Assembly: GCA_038030265.1 (NCBI GenBank)
Contig: CM075938.1
Coordinates: forward strand, 1,341,009-1,405,008
From: Corythucha ciliata
Taxonomy: Eukaryota; Arthropoda; Insecta; Hemiptera; Tingidae
Direction of reading: 5' to 3'
Length of the DNA stretch: 64,000 nucleotides
Every line of letters starts with the position of its first letter. The first letter of the stretch is position 1. A program made the position numbers and the translations under genes. The notes below the pieces were generated by a model. That model was not told the DNA's origin and searched no databases. It was given only the letters and a program-made list of their open reading frames with translations. Of the stretch, positions 1 to 10,117 are shown piece after piece.

Positions 1-185
1 TTTGTCAAAGCAATCATGAATCCTTTCCACTCAGGAACAGCAATATCAAGTGACTTGGCAAAGAACCATAGCATGTCATGTGGTTGGGGATCAAATAGTA
101 CAGGTGGTACGTCGATGTGTTTCACATGGATTCCTTCCAGTCCCAATGTTTTGCTTCCTAGGTTTCCGTAGGTTCCGTGTGTAGT
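1..185 (-). pseudogene. Frame-shifted continuation of the preceding protein
   Basis: After the stop of the 158-1627 frame, another minus-strand frame is open from about position 185 to position 1. It reads as plausible protein, with segments such as GLEGIHVKHIDVPP and PHDMLWFFAKSLDIAVPEW. This suggests one frameshift at about 180-200 and a longer original protein that continues left of the window. An exon junction is the alternative, but no clear splice sites were seen. Confidence 0.45.
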
Positions 186-1627
186 GGAGTAATTCCAAGC
201 GCTCTACACTCCTGTGATGGAGGCCTTTTCGTCAATCTTGGTATTTTATCACTTCTTGCGATGGAACAGGCGGGGGTGAGGCATCTGATGCCCCCCAGCG
301 AATGGAAGGTGTTCATTCCATCAATGGTACATACGTTAAAGTCCGCATTATCAAAAACGAACTGGCTGAAAGACCCACCTTTCAGAAAAGGCTTCTCATG
401 AGCTATTGCAGATAGCTCCAATGTTTGAGCTTCGTAATAAGATGATGCAAAGCCCAGACTGGCGAGAATGTTTACTAACGTTTTTGAGCCAAACCTTCTG
501 TAAACAATAAGGGAAAGGCTATCCATGATGGATGAAATGAACGTACGCGGCCGAACAATGGAAATTATGCTGTGTGCTATGGCAGTGCATTTCTTCAGTG
601 TCTCGGGGAGTCTCTTCGTATTTTTCATTGTTACATCCTCTAGGAATGTTTGCAGAGTTTGAGGAATATCATGTGCGTCCTTCAGAAAGTCATCACTGGG
701 AGGATACATTGTAGCATCATAAATTTGACTCTGTACGTCTTGCCTGATTATTTCAGCCGCCTTCTTCACAATCCTTAGTCGCTCTTCAGTTGTCTCATTA
801 TCCCTAGTCTCATACCAAGAATCGTTCAGGAGTTTGAGTCCAGTGTCTCTGAAGCATATGGTAGATACTTTGTGTCGATTTTTTCCTGGTGATATTGTAA
901 TGCGATCTCCGAACACTGACAACAACCTGGCTCTGATCGTTTTGTCAGTGGGCAGTTTCCCTGTTACTGCAGCTTTTAGTTCGTCAATGGAGAACTGACA
1001 GTCGCTGTTATTCTCCATAAACTTGAAAATTTCATTCATGGCCTCAGTGACGTGAGCATCACGTTCAGATTCTGAAGGCATTTTGTATGACGGCCTGAAA
1101 AAAGACTTGCGACAATCATCATGGTACCTGGCTTCCTCCGCGACCAAATCAAAAATCGAGGCTAAACGACCAACTACCTCTGCACCCCACTCATCTCGTC
1201 TAGCATTTCCAGCTTCAACGCATGAGTTTTTAAAGGTTGAAATGTTCCTGACATTGTACACTTTCCTTCGCTTCTCAGCAGGTTTTTTCTTCTCTTCTTC
1301 GATTGAACACTTGCAAAAAAGGCAAAGTGTCTTGAAGTCAAAGGATGGTTTCGTGGACCTTAAAGGGGTAGTATTGAGGGGGCTTGGTGAACATGGAACA
1401 TTTTTCTTCAGTTCAGCTTTAATGCTTCCAGGTCTTGTGTACTGTTTTCTACACTCCTTATGAACCTTTGCTGATGTCAAACCTTTGAGCCCAGAGCTCT
1501 TTCCGTCCTTTCTTGCCTTACTGGCAGACATCAGAGAAGCAATTCCTTTTTCAGAAACGTTCACGAGGTCTGTACTCGCTCCGCCACAAACAAAGCACTT
1601 GTCCGTCATCCCGAAGAAAAAAAACAA
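158..1627 (-). CDS. Uncharacterised two-zinc-module protein, probably transposon-derived
   Basis: The reading frame gives 489 residues. Two similar cysteine/histidine modules are visible near the N-terminus: C11-x2-C14 with H56-x2-C59, and C102-x2-C105 with H169-x2-C172. Each looks like a zinc site. A long alpha-helical, charged middle follows, then a conserved-looking block FDNADFNVCTIDGMNTFHSL at about residues 425-444. From memory, proteins with this block form a large, multi-copy, unnamed family in arthropods and cnidarians; the copy number suggests a mobile-element origin, but I cannot name the superfamily. Met7 (MTDK) is a better start than Met1, because the first residues are a poly-Phe run from an A/T tract. 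The frame ends at a stop that is probably not original, since homologous-looking coding continues in another frame to the window edge. No flanking inverted repeats were recognised. Confidence 0.55.
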   Translation of the reverse strand: MFFFFGMTDKCFVCGGASTDLVNVSEKGIASLMSASKARKDGKSSGLKGLTSAKVHKECRKQYTRPGSIKAELKKNVPCSPSPLNTTPLRSTKPSFDFKTLCLFCKCSIEEEKKKPAEKRRKVYNVRNISTFKNSCVEAGNARRDEWGAEVVGRLASIFDLVAEEARYHDDCRKSFFRPSYKMPSESERDAHVTEAMNEIFKFMENNSDCQFSIDELKAAVTGKLPTDKTIRARLLSVFGDRITISPGKNRHKVSTICFRDTGLKLLNDSWYETRDNETTEERLRIVKKAAEIIRQDVQSQIYDATMYPPSDDFLKDAHDIPQTLQTFLEDVTMKNTKRLPETLKKCTAIAHSIISIVRPRTFISSIMDSLSLIVYRRFGSKTLVNILASLGFASSYYEAQTLELSAIAHEKPFLKGGSFSQFVFDNADFNVCTIDGMNTFHSLGGIRCLTPACSIARSDKIPRLTKRPPSQECRALGITPLHTEPTET

Positions 1628-2023
1628 ACTAAGGAAAAAAAAAGAAAAAGAAAAAAAAGCAAGACAAACAGTAACTTTGTCACGAGCTTAAAAAGAACGA
1701 AAACGACACAAACGCACAATCACGAGTATTAGGTTGCACTTATACTTCACGCTGTCCGTTCATCACACATGACACCTGACAAATTTACTTCATAAATATA
1801 ATGGCGACATGACATAAATATACGACGTAAATATAGTGGCGACCATGTGTTGTCTATGACGGCCAGCTCTTCGCCGCACTTGAGGCTTGTACACACTGTG
1901 CATGTAGATGAGTAGATTATTAGCTAAACAAGTGCGAATATTAACTTTTTGGTCAATTCCCTAGCAGTGAGAAGGATTTTCAGATTAGTGGCAAATCGCG
2001 AGTTACTAAAATTGACTAAGGTC

Positions 2024-2160
2024 CAGGTCGACCACATGGGTTTAAAGTTCCGTTTAACACAAACCTGAGCTTAAGAGCTTACACCACAATCTGAATTTAG
2101 TATTTTCAATACAAAATCGTTTAACCCCTTAGGAAAATTTAAACGGCCATTGTCGACCTA
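2024..2160. repeat. Possible small MITE with imperfect terminal inverted repeats
   Basis: The left end reads AGGTCGACCACATGGGTTTA. The right end, inverted, reads closely the same (it ends CCATTGTCGACCT). A second, diverged copy of the left part is at 3400-3470. TAA trinucleotides lie near both ends. Only two copies are visible, so this is a weak call. Confidence 0.3.
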
Positions 2161-2215
2161 ACCCTAAATTACTCGACCAGTGTGAACAAAGCTTAAGGAT
2201 ACGTTTAAACCTCGT

Positions 2216-2402
2216 GCTACTCGCTCATCACTCATAATGCCGGATACAATGATTCAAAAGATGTCCCCGATGCATCGTTTCGTCAGGCATCATGTTTGAT
2301 GAGTGACCATCGTGATATAAAACGTGTCCATAAAATTTATGGATTTGGTTCGCTTCCAGGATGCATCGCTGTGTTGGGTGTCTTGTTCGATGAGCGAGCA
2401 GC
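2216..2402. repeat. Possible short inverted-repeat element
   Basis: TGCTACTCGCTCATC at the left is matched by GATGAGCGAGCAGCG at the right, in inverted orientation, about 190 bp apart. GATGCATCG is also repeated inside. No target duplication was identified. Confidence 0.25.
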
Positions 2403-3399
2403 GTTAAGCATAATCATGCCCTTAGCAATGAACTAAACACTGAACCACTGGGTCTGGTGACAGTGAGAGGCGGACACTCCGGAGGTCACCTTTCACTTCC
2501 ACACCATTAGCATTATTCACTTCAGTAGCGTCATTTGCCTGCCCTACTTCCCTCATCGCTCGCTTAAGAGGACTTCCGTTGTGTTCCGTAGGTACTTTAA
2601 GAATGGTACATTTTCTCAATAGGCAAGTTGAGAAAAAGGTATGGAAAGGGAAACACCTGGAGTGAGAATACACACTCCTGCTTTACCAGCTCAGGAATAT
2701 GGGAAACAAGTGCTTTTTAAGCTGGTACGGTGCAGACAAGATGGATACCTCCCTCAACACCCATCGTCTCTAATGCTTCCTCCCTTCCACTAACCGAGGG
2801 AGTCACCCAGGAGCACAGTTTCCAGCCTCAAATTTCGATTGGAAATGTATTGAGCCATAAAACTGGGTATGGGATCACAACAGCAACAACTACCTGGTTC
2901 CCATTCAAACCAAGCAACCATTTCCACTGCACCGTTATACTATATCCTCAATCGTAATTATTTCGTCGGTGCATTACCGACCGCAGCAGTAAAAAATGTG
3001 GATGCAGGAAGGCATCGATGCTACGCTTCAACACCTGCGAAGCTGCTATGGGAGCTGCGTCAATACGAGCCACTTGACGACGATCAGAAAAAGGACGATG
3101 ATGATGATGATGACACGGATACAGTTTTAGTGCCATCGCCTCGAGAGACAGTGACCTGGACGAACAACGGGTTTAAATGTTCCTCCCCTAATAAGTGGAG
3201 TGGTTTTATTATTTGAATTAACCTGATATGTCCAGACTTTTCATATACCTACTAAATTTACGTTCAGCGTGAGCAGAACATAAATATACATATATGATAT
3301 GGTGAAAGACCGACGCCTGGTAAATCTTAGCATTTACCAGTTAATCCTGGCGTTCACCAGCGACGTTCGTTAAGGTTCAAATGATTTATGAAATTCGGA

Positions 3400-3470
3400 C
3401 TTAGGCCCGGGCCGACCACATGGGCTTGAAGTTCTGTTCTCTAACCTGAGCTTAGGAGCTTAAGCTCCTA
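3400..3470. repeat. Second copy of the 2024-2085 repeat fragment
   Basis: The segment CCGACCACATGGGCTTGAAG, followed by AACCTGAGCTTAGGAGCTTA, is a diverged direct copy of 2024-2085. It is followed by a short palindrome around AGCTTAAGCTCCTA. Confidence 0.35.
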
Positions 3471-4249
3471 GCACGAGATCGAGCACGCAAGCCCTCCCAG
3501 CTCCCACGTCATTGAAATCCCCCCTCCACCAATCAACTTTCGCACGGCTCGCCACCCCTTGATATGAAGTGATAAAAGGCAGAGAAGATTAACAGGAACG
3601 TACATTGCGTGTATGAGGGGGGGGGGCAGTACATGAAACTACACTGTACATGTTGATTGTCTACAGCTGAAGGCTTCAGGAGAGAAATGTCTATAGAAAA
3701 TAATGGATTGGAAACAGTTCAACCAAAAAAGTTGAAATTGGCCAAGATTTTTAAAACTTGTATAACTTTTGACCTATACAATATAAATTTGTTTATGTAG
3801 GTACGTACAATTTCCAAAGATAATTAAATCCTCTAAAACTGCCTTCCTGAGGGCTTTATCCTAGGATAAACAGTTTAGACGATATAACGTGGAAAACGTA
3901 AAATAAAAATATTTTTCTCGAACATTTCTATTTTTGCGTGGCATGTATTTCGAGAACGGTTAGGAATTAGTGAAACATTTATATAACAAAAGATCTTGAT
4001 ATTTATGTCAGCTTTAATTGGTTATCACAAAAGTTTTGTCTGCCATGCACTGTTTTCGAGATATCAGTGAAAATCCGAAAAATGTTACCTTCTTTGTGCT
4101 CCCCCCACTCGGCCTCACCTCCTAGGGGTGGGGACTTTTAGTATGTTTACCTCCTAACTAGTCCAAACATGGTTCCGAAGTCAAACTTTCTGCTTTCGCT
4201 CATTCCTTCTAGAATCATTCGTTGACTGGACTATGTTACAATTTGGCAG

Positions 4250-5800
4250 CTTTAAAAATTGAGAAGAAGCGCTAATTCACACCTAAAATATTGCGATAAC
4301 CCCAACTCACGGATTCTCGGGGCTGAGACTGACATTGAGAAAAAGCGCTGATTCACGGCGTGAAACAGAGAAAGACGCGAATTCGCGTCTAAAAATGGAG
4401 GAAAACTCTAATTCCCAGCTGGAGTACGAAAAATTGCGATTTTACGGATAAAATAGAGAAAAAGTGCTGTAATTCGCAGCTAAAATTAAGAAATGTGCTC
4501 ATTCGCTGCTAGAATTGAGGGTAAAAAAGGCGAATTCACGGCTGAAATTGAGAGAACGCCAACTCGCGGATTCCTAAGGGAACTTGGGGAATAAAATTTA
4601 GAAAAAGCGCTAATTCAAGCGGCTAAAACAATGAGCAAGAGCTAATCCGCGGTTAACAAACACAGAAAAACACGAATGGCGTTTAAAATTGAAAAAAGCG
4701 CCAATTCGCGGCTTAAATTTAGAAAACTTGCTACTTTGCGGATAAAATTGGGAAAGATCACTCAAACGCTGATCAATTTGCAGATTCTCGAGGCAATTTC
4801 ACGGCTAAGACCTTATAAAAAGCGCCGATTCGCGTCTAAAAATGAGAAAATGAGCTAGTTCGCGGATAAAATTGAGGAAAAAGCTATAATTCGCAGTATT
4901 ATAGCTATTAAAATATGCTAGTAGAATTGGGGAAAAACGCTCATTCGCAGTTTAAATTGAGAAAACGCACGTAGACGGTTTTCGGAGGCAATTTCGTAGA
5001 TAAAATTGAGAAAAATATGTACTTCAACGCTACTAAAAAGTATTTCCAGTTTAATTAGAGACTGAAGGGCCTTCTAAAGATTTCCGCCCCGGGCCCCGTC
5101 CACTTCACGTCCGTCGGTACGGAGAATTGAACGTTACAGGGTTGATCAGGGTCAGGCGGTCTGAGTGACTGAAATCGAATGCTCAGTCCACGAAAGTGCT
5201 ATTCTGAAGCCTCAAATTGAGAAAATTCGCGCCTTCTAGAGACAACTTTCACGGTGAAAATAGAGAAAATACGCTGATCCCTAGTTTCTGTAGGTCTTTA
5301 GGCGGCTAAAATTGAGAAGGCACACTAACGTGCTGTTCTTAGAGAAAGGACGCAGCAAAAGTTTGGAAAAAGCGCTAATATTCGTGGGTAATAGCAATAC
5401 AGTGAAAAAGCGCTCATTCATGGTTTTTCGAAGCAACTTTCAGACCATAATAGAAAAAAAAAATTGCTGATTCGCGGTGTATAGAGGCCATTTTACGCAT
5501 AAAATGTAAAAAAAACGCAATTGTAGTGGTCTTGGACCAAGCCCTCTGCTAAAATGGAAAAACGGTAATTAAAGGCTATAATGAAAAAATCTCAGCTGTA
5601 AAGTTGAACAAAAAACGAATTTGGTGCTAAAATTTATAGAACGGGAAATTTGCAACAGAAATTTCGAAAAATCGTCCATTCGGGGATAGATAAGAGAAAT
5701 GACGCTAATTAGCGGCTAAATTCGCCAAAAAAAAAAAACGCTTATTCATGCCATAAATTAGGAAAAATCGATAAATAGCGGCTAAAATTAAGAACCCGGA
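4250..5800 (+). repeat. Minisatellite family A, 30 bp unit, degenerate
   Basis: The array is built from many imperfect copies of a 30 bp unit that reads approximately GCTAATTCGCGG followed by CTAAAATTGAGAAAAAGC. Copies differ by many substitutions and indels. The array is interrupted at about 5050-5200 by non-repeat sequence with AAGATTTCCGCCCCGGGCCC. The same family recurs at 6060-6330 (inverted), 7160-7435, 21860-22165, 46080-46740 (inverted) and 48110-48560 (inverted). No coding function is suggested. Confidence 0.8.
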
Positions 5801-6330
5801 CAAGCCATGTCACGACGGTGCCCAAATTCTGCCACGCGAAATCACTCGACATTCCAAATCTCCAAATTTTTGGTCAGAACATTCAAGAAATTGTAATTTT
5901 CTGTTCTTCAAGTGCGCTAAATTGCAAGTATCTCGGGAGCTTGATTTTCAGTGGACCGGCCTGCAGGCAAGACGGCCACGACAGCGTAAAAATTATGGGC
6001 GGAACAGCCACAAAATGTAGCGTTGTCTCAATTTCAACCCCCCGAATTGGCATTCAGGGCTAAAATTGAGAAAAAGTGCTCATTGCAGCTGAAAACCGGC
6101 ACTTTTTCTTAATTTTAGCCGTGAATGAGCGCTATATGCTACAATATCAGCTACGAGTTAGCGTTTTTGCTCGATTTTAGTTGTGAATGAGCGATTTATC
6201 TCCTTTTTCGATGCAAATAAGCGCTTTGGTTCCATTCTAGCCGCTAATTATAGTTTCGTCCTCACTCCAGGCGTGAATTAGTGCTTTATTACCCGCGAAT
6301 TGGCGTTGTCCTCATTTTGGCTCTTTAAGC
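5800..6330 (-). repeat. Unique spacer, then minisatellite A in inverted orientation
   Basis: 5800-6060 is a non-repeat spacer without a recognisable gene. At about 6060-6110 the array turns round: AAAATTGAGAAAAAGTGCTC is followed by the complement-type unit CACTTTTTCTTAATTTTAGC. Inverted units run to about 6330, where a reverse-transcriptase remnant begins. Confidence 0.65.
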
Positions 6331-6356
6331 GACTTTGCGAAAAATGACCATGATCG

Positions 6357-7150
6357 ATGTGGACAGACCAGTTCAATTTCGAATCGATCCACACTCCGAG
6401 AAACTTAACGGGCTCCGCAGGCGTCAACTCACGAAGGCCAAAAATAAGCTGCTTAGTTTTATCCGAATTAAGCCATAGAACGTTCTGTAGCAGCCATGAT
6501 CCGCAGTCAACTTCAGCTCGGAGCTCATTCGCATTACAAGTGTGTCTAGGTCACCGTCACTGATGGTAATCGTAGTATCATCTGCGAAAAGTATGACCTT
6601 AGCGGTAATCCAGGATTGTAGATCATTGATCAGAACAAGGAACAGAAGTGGTCCAAGGATCGACCCCTGGGGAACTCCATGACGAACCCCCGATAACGTG
6701 ACCCCGATATGTCATACCCGAAACACACCTTCTGCGTCCGCCGATCATAGCCAATGCGAAGGCCGTCGAGTCCACAAGCAGCCAGCTTCTCCAAAAGTTT
6801 CTCATGCGAGACACAGTCGAAGGCTCGAGAGAGATCGCAAAACGTAGCCATTGCATATTCCTTATTTTCAAAGGCCTCATACACGCGAGCCACCAAGGAC
6901 ATAATAGCCTGCGGAGCACTTTTCCCCCGCCTAAAGCCAAACTGCTCCGAATGGAAAAATCCCTTTTCCTCGAGAAAAGTCGAAAGCTGTTTATGGACCG
7001 CCTTTTCGAGTATTTTTGAAAATGTCACGCAAATTGATATGGGCCTCCAGTTGTTGGGGACATTCAAGTCACCCTTATTTTTATAGATTGGCACGACTTT
7101 ACTATACTATTAAAAGAGGTGGGGAAAACACTATTCGTCAGCCATGACAC
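6357..7150 (-). pseudogene. Non-LTR retrotransposon reverse transcriptase fragment (Jockey-like)
   Basis: Reading the minus strand from about 7150 to 6357 gives the middle of a non-LTR reverse transcriptase. Visible motifs are PIYKNKGD, NNWRPIS (RT block 1), FGFRRGKSAPQA, the first catalytic Asp region CDLSRAFDCVSHEKLL, GVPQGSILGPLLF and the active-site motif FADDT. The last two lie in a different frame from the first part, so there is at least one frameshift near 6720. A second disruption lies near 7100. The N-terminal endonuclease and the 3' end are missing. Both flanks are minisatellite A, so this is a truncated copy embedded in the array. Confidence 0.85.
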
Positions 7151-7159
7151 GAGTGTGTT

Positions 7160-7435
7160 GTAAAAGCTTTAATTCACTGCTAAAATTGAGAATACACCGA
7201 TTCGCGGTTTCTTGAGGCAACTTTGAGGCTGAAATTGAGAAAAAGTGCATCATGGCTATAGGTGAAAACCTCCCGCTAATTTGCGGCTAAAATCGGTGAA
7301 AACGTTACTTGCGGCTTGCGGCAAAAATTGAGAAGGGCGCTCATTGACGGCTTAAATTGAGCACAGGCGCTAATGGGCGAATAGGGTGTAGAAATAACGC
7401 TAATTCGTGGCTAAAATAAAGAAAAATCCGAACTC
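7160..7435 (+). repeat. Minisatellite family A, short block
   Basis: Units such as GCTAATTTGCGGCTAAAATC and GCTAATTCGTGGCTAAAATA repeat here in the same orientation as 4250-5800. Confidence 0.7.
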
Positions 7436-7439
7436 CTCC

Positions 7440-8290
7440 CCCCTCTCCAATAAAATATCTCTAGGCGACAAATCAGAGCATCTCCTCTCCATTTTGGATG
7501 CAGTAGTGGCCATTAGCCCTTTTTATTCCATGGGCCACTTACAATTTGATCCTATAAAACACATTTAACTTGTTGAAACAACATCCTACTATTCAGCTAT
7601 CAAAAGAATGAACTTTTTCTTTATTCATCCGACAATTATTGAATTAATTGAGTTTTAGAAGACCCTTCCTACGGACAATTATGGGATTACTCCCTCCTCA
7701 CCTCACTACCCTAGTCACAACTGTGAATTCTAATCCGACTAATCGTCGGACGTATAAAGAAAAAGTGACGTACTGCACCCGGGGGTGCACTGACCCGATA
7801 GGTGCAGTTTGAGTTCCCAGAGGGGATTTCTCCCGGGTGGAGTCGCTCTTTGCGAGGACTCCCGGGTGGCTCAGTTGATTGGAGCAGGAGATGCGCCGAG
7901 CAACAAAAGTTTGTACATTTTTGGATCGAGAGGCGTTGACAGACGAGCAGAGGAGGCGAGGACGGCCCTCCTAGAGCCCCTAGAGGTCGAGGACCGGCAC
8001 GCCTTTTTTGCGTGCAGAGGTCGATGCAGGGGAATCCCCAAATGAAACAAAAAAAAGGGTAAATGACTGAATGTAAAAGAACAAAAATTTATTTCAGTTG
8101 TACTCTCCCGTCACTAAAAGCTCTATAAGTTCCTATAATACGAGTACGGACAGTCGCCATGTATGGTATCCTCCCCGCCCCGCGCGATATATGCGCTCCA
8201 CTCCTGGGTTGAGTAATTAAGTTCACTTAATTTCGGGACGTGGAATATTTTTGTCAAACAGCTAGTTTACTTATTTGTTTTTTTTTTTTA
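7440..8290. other. No protein gene recognised; contains a possible tRNA-related SINE
   Basis: The 7809-8045 open frame is G/C-rich and shows no domain. A SINE-like promoter is noted separately. A T-rich run is at 8275-8300. Confidence 0.5.
7855..7935 (+). repeat. Possible tRNA-derived SINE head with A and B boxes
   Basis: TGGCTCAGTTG at 7867-7877 fits the RNA polymerase III A-box consensus TRGYNNARNNG. GGATCGAGAGG at 7923-7933 is close to a B box (GWTCRANNC), about 50 nt downstream. The segment cannot be folded into an obvious tRNA, so a SINE is more likely than a tRNA gene. Evidence is limited to these two boxes. Confidence 0.3.
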
Positions 8291-8299
8291 TTTTATTTT

Positions 8300-8925
8300 T
8301 TCGATGTTCGAATCAGTTTACCTCTACCCTTCTCTGTGCGAGGTTGTACAAATACGAGTTCAAAGAACATTGTACTCCGATAGTGACGCACAACCAATTT
8401 GGATTCCGATCTCTGCATTCTTATCTGACCATCCGTACTTTCTCAGTCCGCTATGGAGATGCTTATTCGCAACCCTTCGGGATCTCGTCAGGAGTACCTC
8501 AAGGCAGTGTAATGGGGCCAATCCTATACCTGGTATTTGCAAGCGACTTTCCATCCAACATGGATGTTAAAACAGCACAATTCGCGGATGACGTAGTCAT
8601 TCTGTCACAGAGAGCATTGGAAGAAGAAGCTCACACCGTGCTACAGGAATTCGCGAATGATGTCGGTACGTGGTGTGCCCAATGCACAGTCAGTGCGATA
8701 TCTAGGATTACTCCTGGACCACAAACTTGTGTGGGCCACCCACGTGAAACACGTCGTAACTCGGATCCGACATCGAATGTACGTCCTGAAACATATTCTT
8801 ACGAGCAAAGCGATCCCCCTCCACGTTAGACGCCTCGTTTATATCATGGTAATCCGGCCCGTCTGGCAGTATGGCTGTGCTATTTGGTCATCTGCCTCAG
8901 ACAGAGTGTTAATATTAAAATGGAG
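8300..8925 (+). pseudogene. Jockey-type reverse transcriptase fragment
   Basis: The plus strand encodes NQFGFR, then SSGVPQGSVMGPILYLVF, FADDVVILSQ, and in another frame SVRYLGLLLDHKLVWATHVK and MVIRPVWQYGCAIWSSAS. These are the late RT palm, active site (FADD) and thumb region of a Jockey-superfamily ORF2. It resembles the better copy at 36665-39376. Part of the palm before SSGVPQ is deleted and a frameshift lies near 8660. It abuts a gypsy integrase remnant at about 8925. Confidence 0.85.
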
Positions 8926-9425
8926 GTAGGCGCCTGCCGGGACATAGATATTTCCACCCATTTTGTTTTTGCGTCAACTACTATTAAAAAATGTACCCTT
9001 CAAATGGGCCCGCATAGTCGGCATGTATTCGTCGCCACGGATGTGCCGGTTCCTCCCACTGGTGTAGTGGCGCTTTTACCGGGTTTTTCTGACCTCTGCG
9101 CAATTCTGGAAAGCGCGGACCAAATCTCTATGTCTCGGTCAAGACTCGGCCAGTAGCACAATGAACGGGCAATGGCCTTCATTTTGACCACTCCTATGTG
9201 TGAGGAGATGCAACTCTTGTAGAACGCCGCGCCGGAGTTTCTGCGGTATGTATACTCTGGTGCCTCGTAAAATGATGCCATTATGCACTGTGAATTCTGG
9301 GTTATGTATCTCTCCGTTCAGTAGTTTAGATTTGAAGTCAACGAGTTGTGGGTCATTGTCTGTTTCATGGCTTATCAAATTCGAGGTAATGATCGGTGAG
9401 TCGAGCGTGCCGCTCGGTGTGAATT
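8926..9425 (-). pseudogene. Ty3/gypsy integrase fragment
   Basis: On the minus strand the zinc-binding N-terminal domain of a gypsy integrase is readable: LRRGVLQELH, then HIGVVKMKAIARSLCYWP (the two His of the HHCC motif), with part of the Cys pair as NCAEVRK. It is followed by HADYAGPFEGY and VVDAKTKWVEISM, which is the start of the DDE catalytic core with its first Asp. Frames change at about 9220 and 9080, and a stop follows GYIF. The rest of the core is missing at the junction with the RT fragment. It belongs with the gag pieces at 9426-9594 and 20061-20250; protease and RT are deleted in between. Confidence 0.85.
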
Positions 9426-9594
9426 TCAAGAAGCCCGATTAGAACGTCGTATGTTTTTGAGGAAGGTAAATCAGGTGCGGTTAAAGCTTGAAAGAAGTTG
9501 GTAATACTTTGACCCCAACGCATTTATGAGAATTTTTGCCTTTGTAGCATTTACTTCGGGAGTATCTCCACGAAGGCATTTTAGATCGAAAATA
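9426..9594 (-). pseudogene. gag: Ty3/gypsy gag, C-terminal half of a split gag
   Basis: The minus strand reads DLKCLRGDTPEVNATKAKIL, then LINALGSKYYQLLSSF and SSKTYDVLIGLLE. This is the capsid region typical of gypsy Gag, where K/R-rich and LxxLG segments are followed by YQLL. It joins the integrase remnant at about 9425 through a large deletion. Its N-terminal half is 10.5 kb away at 20061-20250, separated by an inserted DNA element. Confidence 0.8.
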
Positions 9595-9600
9595 GGTCTC

Positions 9601-9925
9601 CCCACACATATCCGTGTTCTCACCGCGCCGCGTCCGCACCGACACTCGGCCGTGTGTCGGTGAAATGAAAACATCTGAATTAACATGTGATAGCCTACAC
9701 ATGTCCGTGCCCATTCCACCGAGTCGTTTCCGCACCGAGTCCGCGCCGTGTCCGTGAAACCGCCCACACATGTCCGTGTTCTCACCGCGCCGAGTCCGCA
9801 CCGACACTCGGCCGTGAGTCGGTGAAATGAAAACAACTTAATTAACATGTGATAGCCTACACATGTCCGAGCTCATTCTCCGAGTCGTTTCCGCGCCGTG
9901 TCCGTACCGTGCCAGTCACGCCTTT
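9601..9925 (+). repeat. 162 bp tandem duplication at the left end of the composite element
   Basis: CCCACACAT at 9601 recurs at 9763, and the following sequence (TCCGTGTTCTCACCGCGCCG, then CACTCGGCCGTG, AACATGTGATAGCCTACACA) is repeated with few differences. The period is 162 bp, with about two copies. It explains the Arg-rich repetitive minus-strand open frames here. Confidence 0.85.
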
Positions 9926-10117
9926 TCTTCATTTTACGCCCAACTTTTTTTCTTTTTTTTTTAGTGCATTTCATTCTGAAATGCACTATTGGTCTCGTCG
10001 TGATGGTGGCAAACATGGATCACGTCATGTTTTTTTTCACGTTTCAGAACGTCTAGAACACGAATTCAGTGGTCTCCAGAATTCATATACATATATATCT
10101 CTATACATTTCTTTATA

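Larger units (their letters stand above)
1690..4250. other. No supported gene; A/T-rich, with short inverted-repeat fragments
   Basis: Short open frames here show no recognisable domain. The 2869-3216 frame holds only a GAT/GAC run. Three short repeat fragments are listed separately. 3620-3632 is a G run. Otherwise nothing was recognised. Confidence 0.6.

Noticed and set aside
1083..1463. Plus-strand frame of 126 residues
   Set aside because: Antisense shadow of the zinc-module protein.
2869..3216. 115-residue frame with an Asp run
   Set aside because: Simple GAT/GAC repeat, no domain, no family resemblance.
7867..7935. tRNA gene
   Set aside because: A and B boxes fit, but no acceptor stem or cloverleaf could be drawn.
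9471..9848. Arg-rich repetitive frames on the minus strand
   Set aside because: Explained by the 162 bp duplication of a transposon end. Only the last part, after 9594, is gag.
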